Assembly (NCBI GenBank): GCA_021399445.1 | Contig: JAJTUQ010000006.1 | Span: 3,100,001 to 3,164,000 of the forward strand | Source: Xylogone sp. PMI_703 | Lineage: Eukaryota > Ascomycota > Leotiomycetes | DNA length: 64,000 nucleotides | Direction of reading: 5' to 3' | Translations under genes and position numbers: made by a program | Notes under the pieces: model-generated | Told to the model about the DNA's origin: nothing | Seen by the model: only the letters and a program-made list of their open reading frames with translations | Databases searched by the model: none | Shown here: one piece after another, positions 10,820 through 22,197 of the stretch | Layout of the letters: each line of letters starts with the position of its first letter | How positions within the stretch are numbered: position 1 is the stretch's first letter

Positions 10820-11900
10820 CTATTCCAACTGCTTCAGCTTCGCTTCCACTCCTGCTTGGACATCCTCCAGCTGTCGCATTGTTTGTTCTCAAAGCGCTCT
10901 CTGGACTTGCGCCCCCCTGGCGCTGAGTACAAACGCCGAAGGGCTGTGTCAAGATCCGTCAGTCGTCATCGCCCCTTTTGGACAACTCAAATGGTAGGAA
11001 CCAGGGGAAACTCACTCCAAAATTTTACATGATCCTATATATTTTGCATGTGTTTCGACTCCAGAGTCTGCGGCAAAGACAATAGTTCGGCTGCCAGCCT
11101 CAGCGGTCCTTGCAAGTAACCATGAAAATCCCCAAACAATGTAAGATTTCACACCAGTAAATTCGCGAGTCAAATCAGTCTTGCAGATACCCGGATCGAC
11201 AGTATTGATTACAATAGGGGTTCTATTTCCATATAAATCAGCTATGCGGGCCGCGAGCTCTCGTGTTAACAGGACACCCATTAGCTTTGTGACGTTGTAT
11301 CGATCTGCCATGTTTTAAGTTTTGCCTATCGTTGAGCGCCCCGCAGATATCGCTTTGTGAGGATTGTGGATAGCTTGTGAAAAAGTGTACGGCTGACGAG
11401 ACGATGACGATGTGTGGCACAACAGAGAACTTAAAGGCTGTATTGCGTAATTTCGGGAGGAGATTGAGAGTTAACAGAAACGTGCTGAGAACATTGACCG
11501 TTACTGAGGACTCGTGCCCTTCGGCTTCCCGGTAGGATATGGCGTTAATAGCAGCATTCTGGATCACAACGTCTAACCGAGGAAGCTCTTCGACACGACT
11601 GGCAAAGTCCTGGACACTCTTGAAGGACAGGAGGTCCAAAGGCCAAACTTCGATCACTCCGGAGCGGTTTATGCTTCGCTCTATATCTGCTTTAGCAATA
11701 TCGCCCTCAGCTAGGTTTCTTACCGCCAAAATGACCTTTTCGGCATTGAGTTTGGCGATTGTACGGGCGGTTTCTAGGTCGAGACCGGTGTTTGAGCCAG
11801 TTATGATGGCCACCTTTCCGCTGAAATCATTTTGCGGTATAGGAAGGTTTAGAAATTGGTAACTGACATCTCTCAGTAATGCGCCAGCCATATTGAACAT
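10820..11900 (-). pseudogene. Broken short-chain dehydrogenase (SDR), copy A
   Basis: Minus-strand gene of the NAD(P)-dependent SDR family, with a Rossmann start GSNTGLDLETA (consensus TGxxxGxG), NAA in place of NNAG, IVSSAV, and YNVTK as the catalytic YxxxK. The reading frame shifts by one near 11312-11318, in an A-rich run just before the active-site helix (LNDRQNLK then MADRYNVTK). A GTGAGT donor near 11014 suggests a final intron. The exon after it reads QVQRAL-stop-EQTMRQLEDVQ, where TGA (10889-10891) replaces what should be an aromatic codon, and ends with TAG at 10820-10822. One frameshift and one nonsense codon, each at a conserved site, indicate a recent pseudogene. The likely start is the ATG at 11900 or 11891. 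A shorter relative is at 21859. Confidence 0.75.
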
Positions 11901-12516
11901 GAGGGGACAATGGTAGGCGAATGCTGAACCATATCGAGGATGACAAGAAAGTCGTGTAGCTAAAAGAGGACATATAGACGGCAGAGATATTTCCAATCCA
12001 CCATCTAAGGCTTACAAATGTCAATTCGAACTTAAAATTATAATGTCGATATCTCTACTTCCAGGTCGGTAAAAGTTTCCAGCACTTACTCAACAGCTTT
12101 TGCAAATCCGCTCACAGTTGGTTGGAAAGATAACACTAGTAGTAGTAGTAGCGGCCATCGGCGACCGACATACCCAAGCCTAGATCAATGGGGTTAGTGC
12201 AAGGAGCGTTCCCTTACGGGTATAGTGGAGGACAAAAGGTCACCTTTAACACCATTAACATCTTCTAACTTTAATCAGAAATTTTATCATTTAAAATGGC
12301 TCTAATAGTTAAGAAAAAAAAGTAATCACTAATTTAAAGATTAAGGATTTAAATAATGTATAATTTAAGATATTCCTATACGGAGATTATTATATAACCA
12401 TCTGCTATAATGTATAATCAGCCAGCAGACTTGGATAGGGTCACGTCTTATATAAGGTTGTGGCTGCTTAAGCGTCTTATTGAAAGAAGCATATCTTTAA
12501 TTTGACAAGTAATACA
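11901..12516. other. Shared upstream region of two divergent SDR genes
   Basis: Lies between the minus-strand SDR pseudogene and the plus-strand SDR at 12517. Contains a short AGT trinucleotide run near 12140 and an AT-rich part (12240-12420). No coding signal. Confidence 0.5.
12449..12457 (+). promoter_or_regulatory. TATA box of the 12.5-kb SDR gene
   Basis: TATATAAGG-type element about 65 bases upstream of the ATG at 12517. Confidence 0.45.
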
Positions 12517-13443
12517 ATGACCGCAATGTCGACTCCGAAGTATATTCTCATTGTTGGAGGTTCTCGTGGTATCGGATTTGAGCTGGTTCAACAATCAGTA
12601 AGAAAAAAAGGCATTGTTCCTCTTCCTGAAACTGACATAATTTGTTTATGCAGCTCAGTCTCTATCCTTTCGCCACCTTGTTTGTAACCGCCAGAGATAT
12701 CAAGCAGGCACCCAAGCTCCATGAGCTTGCATTGGCCAACACCAAGCGCGTTGAGATCGTGGTTGTTGATGTTACAGATCCTGAGTCTGTTGCTGCCGCA
12801 GCAAAACAAATCAGTACCAGAACCAGTTATTTGGACCTCGTGATCTTTAATTCTGGAACTTTTCGCGGTCGGGGCAATCTTCTTGAGGTCGGAGTTGAAG
12901 CTCTCAAGGAGAATATCGATACCAATGTCTATGGCGCCTATTATACTGCTGTTGAATTTTCACCATTCCTTCTCAAGTCGGAGTTCCCCAAAAGATCATT
13001 GGTCCTTATGTCTTCTGAGTTTGGTTCCTTAGAGTTAGACGAGGAATTGTTCAAGTCGCATGCAGCGTTATTCAATACACCTGATCATGATCCCACTGCG
13101 ATGTATAACATATCGAAGGTATTAAGCTCATAGTCTCTGAAGTGCACCAAACGACTAATGAAAAAAAACTGTAGACTGCTCTTAACCGCCTAGGCAAGGA
13201 ACTCGACCAGGTTTTGAGACGAAAAGGTCTCCCATTCATTTTGATACATCCGGGGTTAGTCGTCACCGACATGAATCCGTTCGGAGATATTGGCGTTACT
13301 GAAAGTGCCACTGGAATGTAGGTCACGCAGTTAATCCATTTGAGATAATATAGCTAAGAAATTCTAGTCTAAATGTTATTGAATCCTTCGGCCCAGGCGA
13401 AAAGAACTTCGTTAGCTATAACGGCAAGCCTATTCCATGGTAA
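12517..13443 (+). CDS. Short-chain dehydrogenase/reductase, copy B
   Basis: NAD(P)-dependent oxidoreductase of the SDR family, cytosolic; substrate unknown. Four exons: 12517-12597, 12654-13118, 13175-13317, 13368-13443; total 254 aa. Exon 1 carries the cofactor loop GGSRGIG. Later come DVTDPES (adenosine-binding acidic residue), NSGTF in place of the NNAG motif, a Ser-rich LMSSEFGS strand, and YNISK holding the catalytic Tyr and Lys. The C-terminus ends with SYNGKPIPW, resembling fungal SDRs of the C-factor-like subgroup. Introns are 50-57 nt with good GT-AG ends. The gene is head-to-head with SDR pseudogene copy A. It looks intact. Confidence 0.85.
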
Positions 13444-14156
13444 CGTTACTATATATTATTTAGAAGATGGGGCTTCACAAAAGCACTTAGTATGCCACTT
13501 TAGGAGAATTAGGAAGTAGAGTCGCTTTCAAGATTGGCATATCTCAAGTCTAAGAAGTTAATAAGGCTCGGCACCGGACCTGTTCTCGCTAGTATGTGCC
13601 GACGAGATGTCTGTATAGAAAGTCATGGTCAGTCGCCACATATTGGCAACGCAACATTCTGTTATTAGTTAAAATATTTGTTTTCCAGGCTGGCCCTATT
13701 TCTCGATACTGTCGTTCGTGTATTATTCGTGGTGCTCATGAACTCTTACACGAAACCGTGTTGTCTTTCCTCCCGCCACCCTATGACCACATAGACGCCT
13801 TTCTTGTGTGCCTCAATCGGTATGCCGGATGTGAGTTTGTGTCAAATTTAGTGTTGGCTATTAAATAAAATAGACGAGAGCTTAACTACTCCCACTTTAT
13901 ACTTGCTGTACAGCTGAGATTCTTAGGACCAAGAAACATGACACCTGGAAGGTAGAAGACTCAGTCGTGGTATTCTGTCTTCCATATCTCACTCTGGCAT
14001 CATGCGTAGGTTGAAGATCAGTCGAAACCATGTTTACATAAGATGCCTGAGTCATTTAGATTACTATCTGATCATGAACTTCATCTCTCTGTCATACGGA
14101 TTCTTCCCAAACTTCTACGTATGCGGTGAACTTCCATGCTCCTGTCGTTGCATTAT
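13444..14156. other. Intergenic stretch, 13.4-14.2 kb
   Basis: Separates two convergent SDR genes. One open frame (13596-13868) has no domain I recognise and no splice or start context; I treat it as chance. Nothing else was seen. Confidence 0.4.
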
Positions 14157-14995
14157 CTAAGTGTAGGCCAAGCCGCCGTCAACGGCCAAGACTTGACCGG
14201 ATACATAGCTAGCACCAGGGCTTGCAGCAAATAAGATGACATGTGCGACTTCCTCAGTGGTCCCGTTTCGTTTGATGAACTGTTGGGCTCGGAACTTTTG
14301 AGTGAGGGGGAACTCCTCTGGCGGGGCATAGTCAGTAGCGATTGGGCCTGGTGAGACCACATTGACTGTGATTCCCCTTTCACCGAGTTCTTCTGCCCAG
14401 GCAAGGCTCAGTGTGTTAAGAGCTGCCTTAGAGCCAGCGTAGAATGCTGCATGCTTAGTACCTGTCCTGGACACCACACTACCAACATTGATAATACGCC
14501 CTCCTGGAGATTGTAGATATGGGAGAGCAGCCTTGATCAATAGGTGCGGGCCCCTGACGTTAGGGTGAAAAAGAGCATCGAACTCATCCAATGAGGCGTT
14601 TTGTGTTAGTTCTTGGAATGCAGCGTGGCCGGCATTGTTAACAATGATATCAATTTTGCGGCCGGGAAAGGCCTGGATGGTGTTATTGATTATGTCGTCG
14701 CCAAAAGTAGCGGAGCCAGCATCGGCTTTGACTGTAAAAACCTTAACCCCGAGAGCTTTGAGATTTGCGACGACCTCCTCGGAGGCTGTCTTGTTGGAGT
14801 TGTAAGTGAGAGCCAACTGTAGGTGGCCGTCAGTATGGCCAGCTGTGGGCCTTATATAAGAAAAACTAACTTGGTGATTGGAAAGGGACTTACATCAGCA
14901 CCGCCGCTAGCTAAAGCATAGGCAGTTGCGTAGCCAATACCATTGAGCTTTGAGGCACCAGTAATTATAGCCAGTTTACCCTGAAAATCGGACAT
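14157..14995 (-). CDS. Short-chain dehydrogenase/reductase, copy C (classical type)
   Basis: Two exons on the minus strand, 14894-14995 and 14157-14816; total 253 aa. Exon 1 starts MSDFQGKLAIITGASKLNG and completes the glycine-rich cofactor loop (TGASKLNGIGYA). Exon 2 has VNNAGH (NNAG motif), INVGSVVSRTG with the catalytic Ser, YAGSK as YxxxK, the SPGPIATDY loop and a C-terminal SGQVLAVDGG. These are the textbook features of a classical 250-aa SDR of the 3-oxoacyl-ACP-reductase-like type. The 77-nt intron after GGAD has clean GTAAGT...CAG ends. Intact. The physiological substrate cannot be told from sequence. Confidence 0.9.
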
Positions 14996-15878
14996 TGCGA
15001 ATGCTTTCTAGCGAATTGGAGGAGATGGCTCAATAAGGATTGCTGATCCTGGGTAAAACAACTGCAGCTTTGATCTTGCAATCTCGAAAGGATGCCCTGA
15101 TACCGGAAATGACGGATATTATGACTATTTTCGAGGCCCCGTTATTTATATGGTGAATGCTTATAAATGCAGTGAACTTCCCGGCGGCATAGTGCCCCCG
15201 ACGACCATGTGTTATCCACTGCGTGGCAACTGCGCATGAGCATGGGGGTCAAATACGGAGTTAAGGTAGTCCAAACCGATAAAATACGAACGCCGAGAAT
15301 GCTAAGCCCTGACTGGGAAGGTCGGCAGATTCAGTGCAGAGCTGGACGTCGTATCATACAATCAACTTCTTTCCTATATAATCTATTTCCAAGCAGGCAC
15401 TGATTCCAAAGCATGACCGTCAGAGATAGCGATACTAAGACAGTTATTGCTTTTCACGGAATGAGGATCGCTCCTAGTTCCCGCTGTTTCCAGTTTAGGG
15501 CGTTGCCCACACCAAGTGCCTAGCTATTGCCAAAGCCAGCAAAGAGACTGTAGTCATCTCCATTCCGGCTTTTTGTTCGTTTTCTCATCTGAGATATTTG
15601 CAACGCCATAAGATTCTATTCCAGCTATGATTTTGTTTCGGGTTATTGGAAACAATCCTTTATTCCTGAAACCTGCCAACAGTTCTCCAAGAAGCAAGTT
15701 GAATTACAATAGAAAAACTTTCTACATCGAATGCGCTCAAAGATTGAAAAATGAGACCTTTTCGACCTCGATTAATGAAGTGTGCAGGGAGCATCGACAT
15801 ATAGAAATGATATTACTGTCCCCGAGCAGCACAACATTGATCAGGTTGCTCCAGGAGATGGCAGTCCAAGAAAGTCTA
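14996..15878. other. Intergenic stretch with weak coding-like scraps
   Basis: Upstream region of SDR copy C, then DNA without a gene. 15413-15590 reads in pieces like a decayed Rossmann-type N-terminus (DTKTVIAFHG, then TKCLAIAKASKETVV in another stretch), too short and broken to name. The right end abuts the transposon relic at 15879. Confidence 0.35.
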
Positions 15879-16443
15879 CGGAGGTACAGCGGTTAAGTAT
15901 TCATATAGTACTACCAAGGAAGATTGTTAAGCGAGGAACTTGCCTATGTTAAGTATTAATTTCACATTTATAATACTAAAATAGTAGTGTCTTATACTTC
16001 ATATAGGCAAGATTCTTGCGTATTCTCGTGTATATGCCGCCCCTTGCTAACGTTATGTGAATACTTAACCACTCTACCTCCGTCGAGAGAGTGTGGCATA
16101 TTATGAAGAATTATCTTTAAGACAATTACTCGAAGACTATGACCTATAATCGCCTAAGAATAGCCGTCAAGGATACGTGGGAGCAGGTTAGAAGGCATGA
16201 GTTTGAGGTGTTAATTAATAGTACGCTAGCTCGCTGTCAAGCTGTAATTAACGCAAATGGGCTATTTACAAAGTATTAAATACATTTAATTATACTTTAG
16301 ATATTGATTGCAGTGGTAAAATGTTAAGGAAACGATGTAAATACGTAAAGAGCAGTGTCGCGGTATTAAGGTTATTACCCAATATGGGATAGAAGGGCTT
16401 ACCCCTACTAGTGCTATATGAATACTTAACCCCTGTATCTCCG
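15879..16443 (+). mobile_element. Internally deleted Tc1-type transposon with a third, internal TIR copy
   Basis: Outer ends are inverted repeats flanked by TA (15877-15878 and 16444-16445): CGGAG(G/A)TACAG(C/G)GGTTAA at both ends, matching over about 30 bp. A third copy of the same end, in the right-hand orientation, lies at 16056-16082. That makes 15879-16082 a 204-bp MITE-like unit inside the larger one. Between the internal and right ends, 16087-16279 encodes the C-terminus of a Tc1-type transposase on the plus strand (RVWHIMKNYL, stop, then LRIAVKDTWEQV and ARCQAVINANGLFTKY). The catalytic core is gone. Either a short derivative inserted into a relative, or internal deletion and end duplication created it. 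Non-autonomous. Confidence 0.8.
16087..16279 (+). pseudogene. Tc1-type transposase C-terminal fragment
   Basis: About 64 codons with one in-frame stop early on. TWEQV, RCQAVI and a terminal FTKY are typical for the tail of fungal Tc1-like transposases. No DDE residues remain. Confidence 0.7.
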
Positions 16444-16571
16444 TAGTCCGAGCTAGCATGGACCTCCAATTATCAACCTTTAACTGTTTCCCAAATGGAT
16501 CTCAGTTCCGAAAGTCTTGAAGTGGTCTGGTGCATACTTCCCTGTGATTCTGTTCATGAGTCTAACAAAGT

Positions 16572-18403
16572 CTATGTCACCGCTTTCTTGGCTTTCACGC
16601 TCTTCCATTCGGAAGTCAGAGCCGCAAGGGTAGCGGCTGCTGAAGCTCCGGCTGAGACGTAAAACGTGCTTATGATTGCTGCGTTGTAGGCTTCGAGAAC
16701 TGCCGGAAGCTGCTCCGGCGTAACAAAGTCCCGGATAGCGGCTGTACCCAAGCTCATGAGGGTAGATATGTCTACTCCAGGCACATGCTCTGCTATTTCG
16801 TTTGAGAGCCTGTTGCTGAACACTGTCTGTGCAATCGCCAGGAAGATCGAAGCCCCGATAAACTGGAAGAAGGTGACTAAGGAGATACCGATTCCGGCTT
16901 CTTCAATGCTGAGAACCGTCTGGGCAGCCGTCAGTGGCGTTTCCATGCTGAAGCCTGCCCCCAGGCCACAGAGCACTTGGAATCCGATCCACGCCGCATG
17001 ACCACTAGTTACGTCGAATGTGGAGAACAGGCCAGCCGCAATTGACGAGAAAGCACAACCAGTTATGATCCATGGGTTGCAGTAGCCAAACTTGTTGATC
17101 ATGACGCCCGCCATGATGGATCCGATAATTTGCGGGACGAAGAGCGCAATATTCATTACACCACTTTTAACGGGCGACGCACCTTTGATAACCTGGAACC
17201 ATTCCGGGATATAGTAAATGATGACGAAGAGTGATCCAAACACGCACATCGATGTCAGGCTGCTTGCAACGATGGTCCTCCTGCTGAGAAGCTTGAAGGG
17301 TACCATCGCACTGTCTCCTTTATAGAGCTGCCATGCAAGGAAGACTAGGAATAACCCCCCAGAGCCGCAGAATAGGCCAATAATTGTTGCGGAATTCCAA
17401 GCATAGTCATGTCCACCCCATTGCAGGGCTATTAGCAACATGATTATTGATGGTGTGAACAGGAATGCACCCAGAAGGTCAAGCCTTTTTATTCTTTGAG
17501 CAATCGGCTTCTGCTCGCTGGGCCGAATGGGAGGATGGAAAAGCCCGATGAGGGCGACTGCTGTGACAACTCCGATGGGGAGATTGATGTAAAAACACCA
17601 TCTCCAAGACGCTCTTTGGGTCAACGCCCCACCAATCAGCGGGCCACTGATTGTTGAGATTCCCATAGTCGCACCGCCTACAGCCATATAGCCTATTACT
17701 CTGTAAGAACGACTGAAATATCACCGAGTAACTGAGAACCAACCTGCTCGCTTTTCCAGCGGAATGACATGGGCTATGATGGTCATGATGCCTGATACAA
17801 TGCCCGAGCCTCCTGCACCGGCAATGGCTCTGCCCACAATGAGCATTTTGGAGCTCGTTGCGACAGCGCATAGGAGGCTACCTAGCTCAAATATTGCAAA
17901 AAAGCCGAGGAATGTCCACTGTTGCCAATGCGTCAGCATATAAATGCCCGTCTCAATGAACCGCAGCGTACTTTGAGGGAAAACTCGGAGTAGATTTTGC
18001 CTCCCACAGGTAGGAGTGAGCAGCTGGAAAACCCGTCAGAAACCTATCGTGATACAGCTTAGAGGATTTCTTACACAGCCAGGAAGTATGCAGTTCCGTA
18101 CCAGCCAATGTCTTTTGTCGAGCCGAACCTCTCAGTGATCCTCGGGATAGCCTGTGTGAAAGTAAGCTATATCCAACATGTGGCTCACGCTGGCTACGAT
18201 CTGCTCACCGTCGACACAATTGCCGTATCGAGACCAAGAAGAAAAAGTGCTAAGCACAGTCCAGCGATAAGGACATTAAGTTTAGGCCCCGACATGTAAT
18301 ATTGCCCATGGTTGCCATCACCGTCCTTGTTAGGCGTCGAATCGCTGGTATCTAGTTTTTTCTCATCGGGGGTGTCAAAATCTGTTCCACTCGTTGATGA
18401 CAT
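16572..18403 (-). CDS. MFS drug:H+ antiporter-type transporter, copy A
   Basis: Integral plasma-membrane pump of the major facilitator superfamily, DHA2-like (14-helix) group. Such fungal proteins export toxins or small metabolites using the proton gradient. Five exons on the minus strand: 18209-18403, 18075-18151, 17972-18023, 17744-17918, 16572-17698; total 541 aa. A hydrophilic N-terminus of about 40 aa precedes helix 1 (LNVLIAGLCLALFLLGLDTA). Group signatures include GLDTAIVST, AIPRITERF, GRAIAGAGGSGI, and motif C in ISGPLIGGALT followed by [12 protein letters not shown]. The fourth intron (17699-17743, 45 nt) keeps frame only if the second of two adjacent AG acceptors is used. Same length as the pump at 44490 but with far fewer introns. 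No adjacent regulator. Intact; substrate unknown. Confidence 0.9.
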
Positions 18404-21001
18404 TGTGGTATCTGTAGCAGGGTCTGCGGTGTTTTTATGTGACGGTGCGAAGATAATTGAATGAATAGAAAGGATGCTGAAGAAGTCCAGGATAGGGTGT
18501 GGTTAAAGGGGAGAAGCCTGATAAGCGCCAGCAGCAACGATCACGACTGGGGATTAGGCCGTTAGATTTGTAAAAAAGACATTTGTCAGAGAGAGACCAA
18601 TGTAGAGTGATTCCAAATCAGAATTATGTTTATCAGCTCGTCCAGGGCCTCAAAATCTACGAAACAAAGTTATTACTTGTCACTAAGTTCATCGCATTAC
18701 TAGTTTCATCGTTTATCGTACGGCTGGAGCCCCCAAGTAAACATGCATGAGCCGACCAAATTACCGGCGGCTGGTGGCGGGCGAAGGAGGGCGTACACTC
18801 ACTGTACAATTGGTAAGGCCAAATGCACCCTGTTCTGCGAAACGAATGTGAGAGATATCATAGACTGGGTAAGGACTGTTGTTATGATAGCATTATAATG
18901 ACGTGGAAAAAGCCACAGCCGAATTTATGGGTTGCTCTATGCCCGTTGCGGAAGGATTGCAGTGGGATAGCTGAGAGGATACCAGCTCCTCCTATTCAGT
19001 GATAGTATTACTAGATTTTATCTGTTAGAGACATCGTTACGGTCTACGTGGCAGACATACTCTAGGTTAAAATGGAGTACCATAGTCAAAGACATAAAGC
19101 ACGGTGTCCTCCCTCAAGATGGAGAGGCTAGGGTTAAGACCACACAGTGCTTTGAGCAGGACTGTAGATAGGAGAAGTGGCTGCCAGGCTGGGTATGAAT
19201 GCCCACAACTCACTAATGCTATAGACAACAGCTACTGCCAATCCTCGAGGTTCAGCCCATAGTATTCCTCCAGACTATATCTGCATTCAAGTGGCAACCA
19301 GCGTGCATGGAGAAGGGAAGAGGGTTAATATAGGTCTCCCCTAAATCCACCTGTCGATGTCACTCGCACTGACAACGCTGTGTTATAAACTTCAATTACG
19401 TTTCGACTAATTCCAATTTGTGCATTTAAAGAGCTTGACATCAGGAAGACAGGAAAATACATTTAATATTATTTCAAGTGGTTGTTGTATATTTTATTAA
19501 AAGCATGATACTGAAGAGTACTTGGAGTATAGTGCAGCTAGATAATTGATTAGGTTGCTTGAGGTTTCTACAATTTTACCAGCGAAAACAAGTGGATTTA
19601 GGTTCAATGGAATTAGATTTAGGTGAGACGTTAATACAGAGTCCTGAAACATGTTCATTTAGTGCTAAAAACATTTCTTCTGGGCATGCGGCAAGTGTGG
19701 TCTACTGGACCACCATCCCGTTAGCTGCTTTTGTCAGAGAGAACGAGAAGCCGCAGGGCCTAGGAAGTGGTACCCACAGTAGAGAACTAAGAAATACGTT
19801 AAAATAAAATAAAACCCACACAATTAAAAGTTCCTCCAGGGACGTGACCGGATGTACCTCCGTGGCAATCACACTCTGACCAAGCCGGGAAAGTATTTCC
19901 GACGCTAAATAACTCTAATTGTGGTTAGGTCAGATCACTCCCCCGGTGCAGCCTTACAGTACAGTACCATAGTCGGGATCGAGAAACTAGCAGTTGCCAA
20001 GTTCGACCATATCGACGTCGTAATCCCAACTGCAGCCTGATGTCGATGTGCACCGTCGTCGACACCAGAAGTTCGTCATGTGTAATGTGAGATTGCCTCC
20101 CTTTTTAGCTGTCGGCCGACGGTCGCCCGCCAGTGTGGTTACGGGTACATTGAGATTAATAATTCGTTTCTCATTCATAACGGCACCTAAGAAGACGGGA
20201 ATATGGGACGTGATTTTTCATTGTCATCACTGGCAACTTTTTCCGAAATACCACAATCTGATAAGCCGGAACGAGTTAGACACGTAAGAAGCTAGCTCGT
20301 CATGGCTAGTATGTATGTATACTACCAGGATCAGGCGGTGATTGGATCTACCTCAAAGCACGCTGTCGACTACACGGCAGTACAATACTTCGAGAAGCAC
20401 CTGAAAGGCGCTTAGTTAGTTAGGCATACAGGCCTTGACGCGGCACAATGTGAGTCGGGATCCTCGTCCGTAAAGGAGCCTCACAGTATCAATGTAGTGG
20501 GGTTAGTGTTAACCCAGCTGGCCCGGCGTTGTTAGCTAGCAAATACAGTGAACTCTTAGCGCTTGGTAGGGTTTTACTAGTGAATCTATGGCGGCGCCTC
20601 GTCGTTGACAACAAGGAACGGGTGAACCTCGCCTTGTGTTCTCTATTTGTATACACAGTGAATGTACGGATGCGGGTATCTGCGTGTATTTTAAACACCT
20701 TTGCAAGTACAGGCTGTCACCAGCCTCTGTACCTCGCGGAGTCCAGTGTACGGCGGTGCGATAGTCTGGGAACAGGTACATAGCAGATTGAATTGGTCTG
20801 CTCGCTCCCATTCGTCCTGCAGAGGCGATTGCCAGGAATACAAATGGTCGACTCCTTCTCTCACAGCCCATCACAGCTGGCCACTAAATCTATTTCCTTC
20901 CCAACCCAAACACAACAAGCAAGCAAGCCAACAGCCTGTCCCTCTCTTCTGTCTTTTCTGTCTCCTCTACAAGACATTCTGTCCCAAACATCAAGCACAC
21001 C
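18404..21001. other. 2.6-kb intergenic stretch, 18.4-21.0 kb
   Basis: Promoter of the minus-strand MFS gene at the left and of the DUF1993 gene at the right. The middle has several short open frames without domains. 19020-19350 is richer in coding-like composition, but I could not match it to a gene or to a repeat present elsewhere in the window. C/T-rich tracts just before 21002 are usual for a fungal promoter. Confidence 0.4.
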
Positions 21002-21514
21002 ATGCCTGCCCTCTACGACTCCATCATCTCTCTAGTCAAAAAGGCCATGACCAGCCTGACCAACATCCTCAAGAAGGCCGAGTCGTCCCCCAACTCAGCC
21101 AGTTTCTTCGACGCCCGAATCCACGACGACATGCTGCCGCTTACCGTCCAGGTTCATTGTGCGACAGACCTGGCGCAGAAGCTGGTGCATCGCCTGAGTG
21201 GCACGGAGCCTGAAGCTCTGGATCGTAACGAGACCACCAGCTTCACCGGGGCCTACGCGCGCATCCAGAAGGTGGAGGCCATCCTCAGCGGCGCCGATGC
21301 CACCATCATCAACGCCGCCGACGCGAAGACGGTGCCCCTCGGGCTCAGCACCAGCAATAGCATCGATATCCCCGCCCTCGGGTATGTCACCGGCTACGCC
21401 CTACCCAATCTGTTCTTCCACATCATCATTGCGTATAACATCCTGCGCAAAGAGGGCGTGCCGCTGGGCAAGGACGACTACCTAAGCCCCTTCATGGCCG
21501 ATCATATGCCCTAG
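21002..21514 (+). CDS. DUF1993 family protein
   Basis: 170-aa single-exon ORF. The C-terminal half shows the DUF1993 signature: a PNLFFHIIIAYNILRKEGV segment followed by PLGKDDYL. Members of this family in bacteria and fungi are small helical proteins of unknown role, often compared with the DinB/YfiT fold. The start fits: the next ATG (MTSLTN) would cut off the first helix, and a CT-rich leader precedes 21002. Codon use is clearly more G/C-ended than in neighbouring genes, and there is no intron; compare the gene at 56717. No obvious partner nearby. Confidence 0.8.
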   Translation: MPALYDSIISLVKKAMTSLTNILKKAESSPNSASFFDARIHDDMLPLTVQVHCATDLAQKLVHRLSGTEPEALDRNETTSFTGAYARIQKVEAILSGADATIINAADAKTVPLGLSTSNSIDIPALGYVTGYALPNLFFHIIIAYNILRKEGVPLGKDDYLSPFMADHMP

Positions 21515-21858
21515 GAGAGTATTGCGTCGGCGTGCTCGTGAGAACGATGTTGCAAATACGCATGTCAAAACCGAAATTTAAAGCATATAACCGTCAATAA
21601 AAAATAGCAGCACTAGAGATGAACTGCTCTCCCCGTCTGGTTGATATCAGATCTACTCGACCTTAACGTGCCAACAGGTGAAAAGGGGAACAAGTTGGTC
21701 CTGTTTTATGACCAACTTTAAACGAAACAAGCCACCCTTAAAATTTCTTGCCATTTTCTCTTTCGTCCACGCAACTAGACTACACCGAAGGTTATCTAAC
21801 TATCCTCATCATTCAACTCTTGTTCATTATAACGTATAGACGTCCATTATAGTGAGGA
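21515..21858. other. Short intergenic stretch, 21.5-21.9 kb
   Basis: 3' flank of the DUF1993 gene and 5' flank of the SDR fragment; no feature seen. Confidence 0.5.
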
Positions 21859-22197
21859 ATGGGCGCCGATGCACGGACCAACTGCGTATCCATGCCGCAC
21901 TCCACGGAAGTACCGCAAAATGACTTCGCGGGAAAAGTGGTAATTGTTACTGAGTCTAACACTGGTCTCGGCCTAAAAACTGCACGTATAATCACAAATC
22001 TTAATACTGAGAAGATCATTTTGGCCGTAAGAAATGTGCAGAATGATGAACTAGGTAGTAATCGTCAATGTCCTCAGTACATTTCTGCTTACCCTCAATC
22101 TCTTCCTAAGTTACACGAAACAGTAGAGCAATTTCACGTCACTACGCATCTTGTTATAGTGTTGTCGGCGGTACACTCGTTTATGAACTTTCTTTAG
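21859..22197 (+). pseudogene. SDR remnant related to copy A
   Basis: 112 codons. Starts with a recognisable SDR N-terminus (PQNDFAGKVVIVTESNTGLG, then LKTARIITNLNTEKIILAVRN), closely parallel to the 11-12 kb pseudogene (PQNDFSGKVAIITGSNTGLD). It then jumps to LPKLHETVEQFHVTTHLVI and VLSAVHSF, which in the relative lie about 100 residues further on. The middle of the Rossmann domain (NNAG region) is deleted, and the frame stops before the catalytic YxxxK. The glycine of the cofactor loop is changed (TES for TGS). Deleted paralogue, not functional. Confidence 0.75.

Noticed and set aside
13596..13868. 90-codon open frame between two SDR genes
   Set aside because: No domain, no start or splice context, composition not coding-like.
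17699..17743. Frameshift in MFS copy A
   Set aside because: Using the second of two adjacent AG acceptors keeps the frame and gives KRAVIGYMAVGG, as expected.
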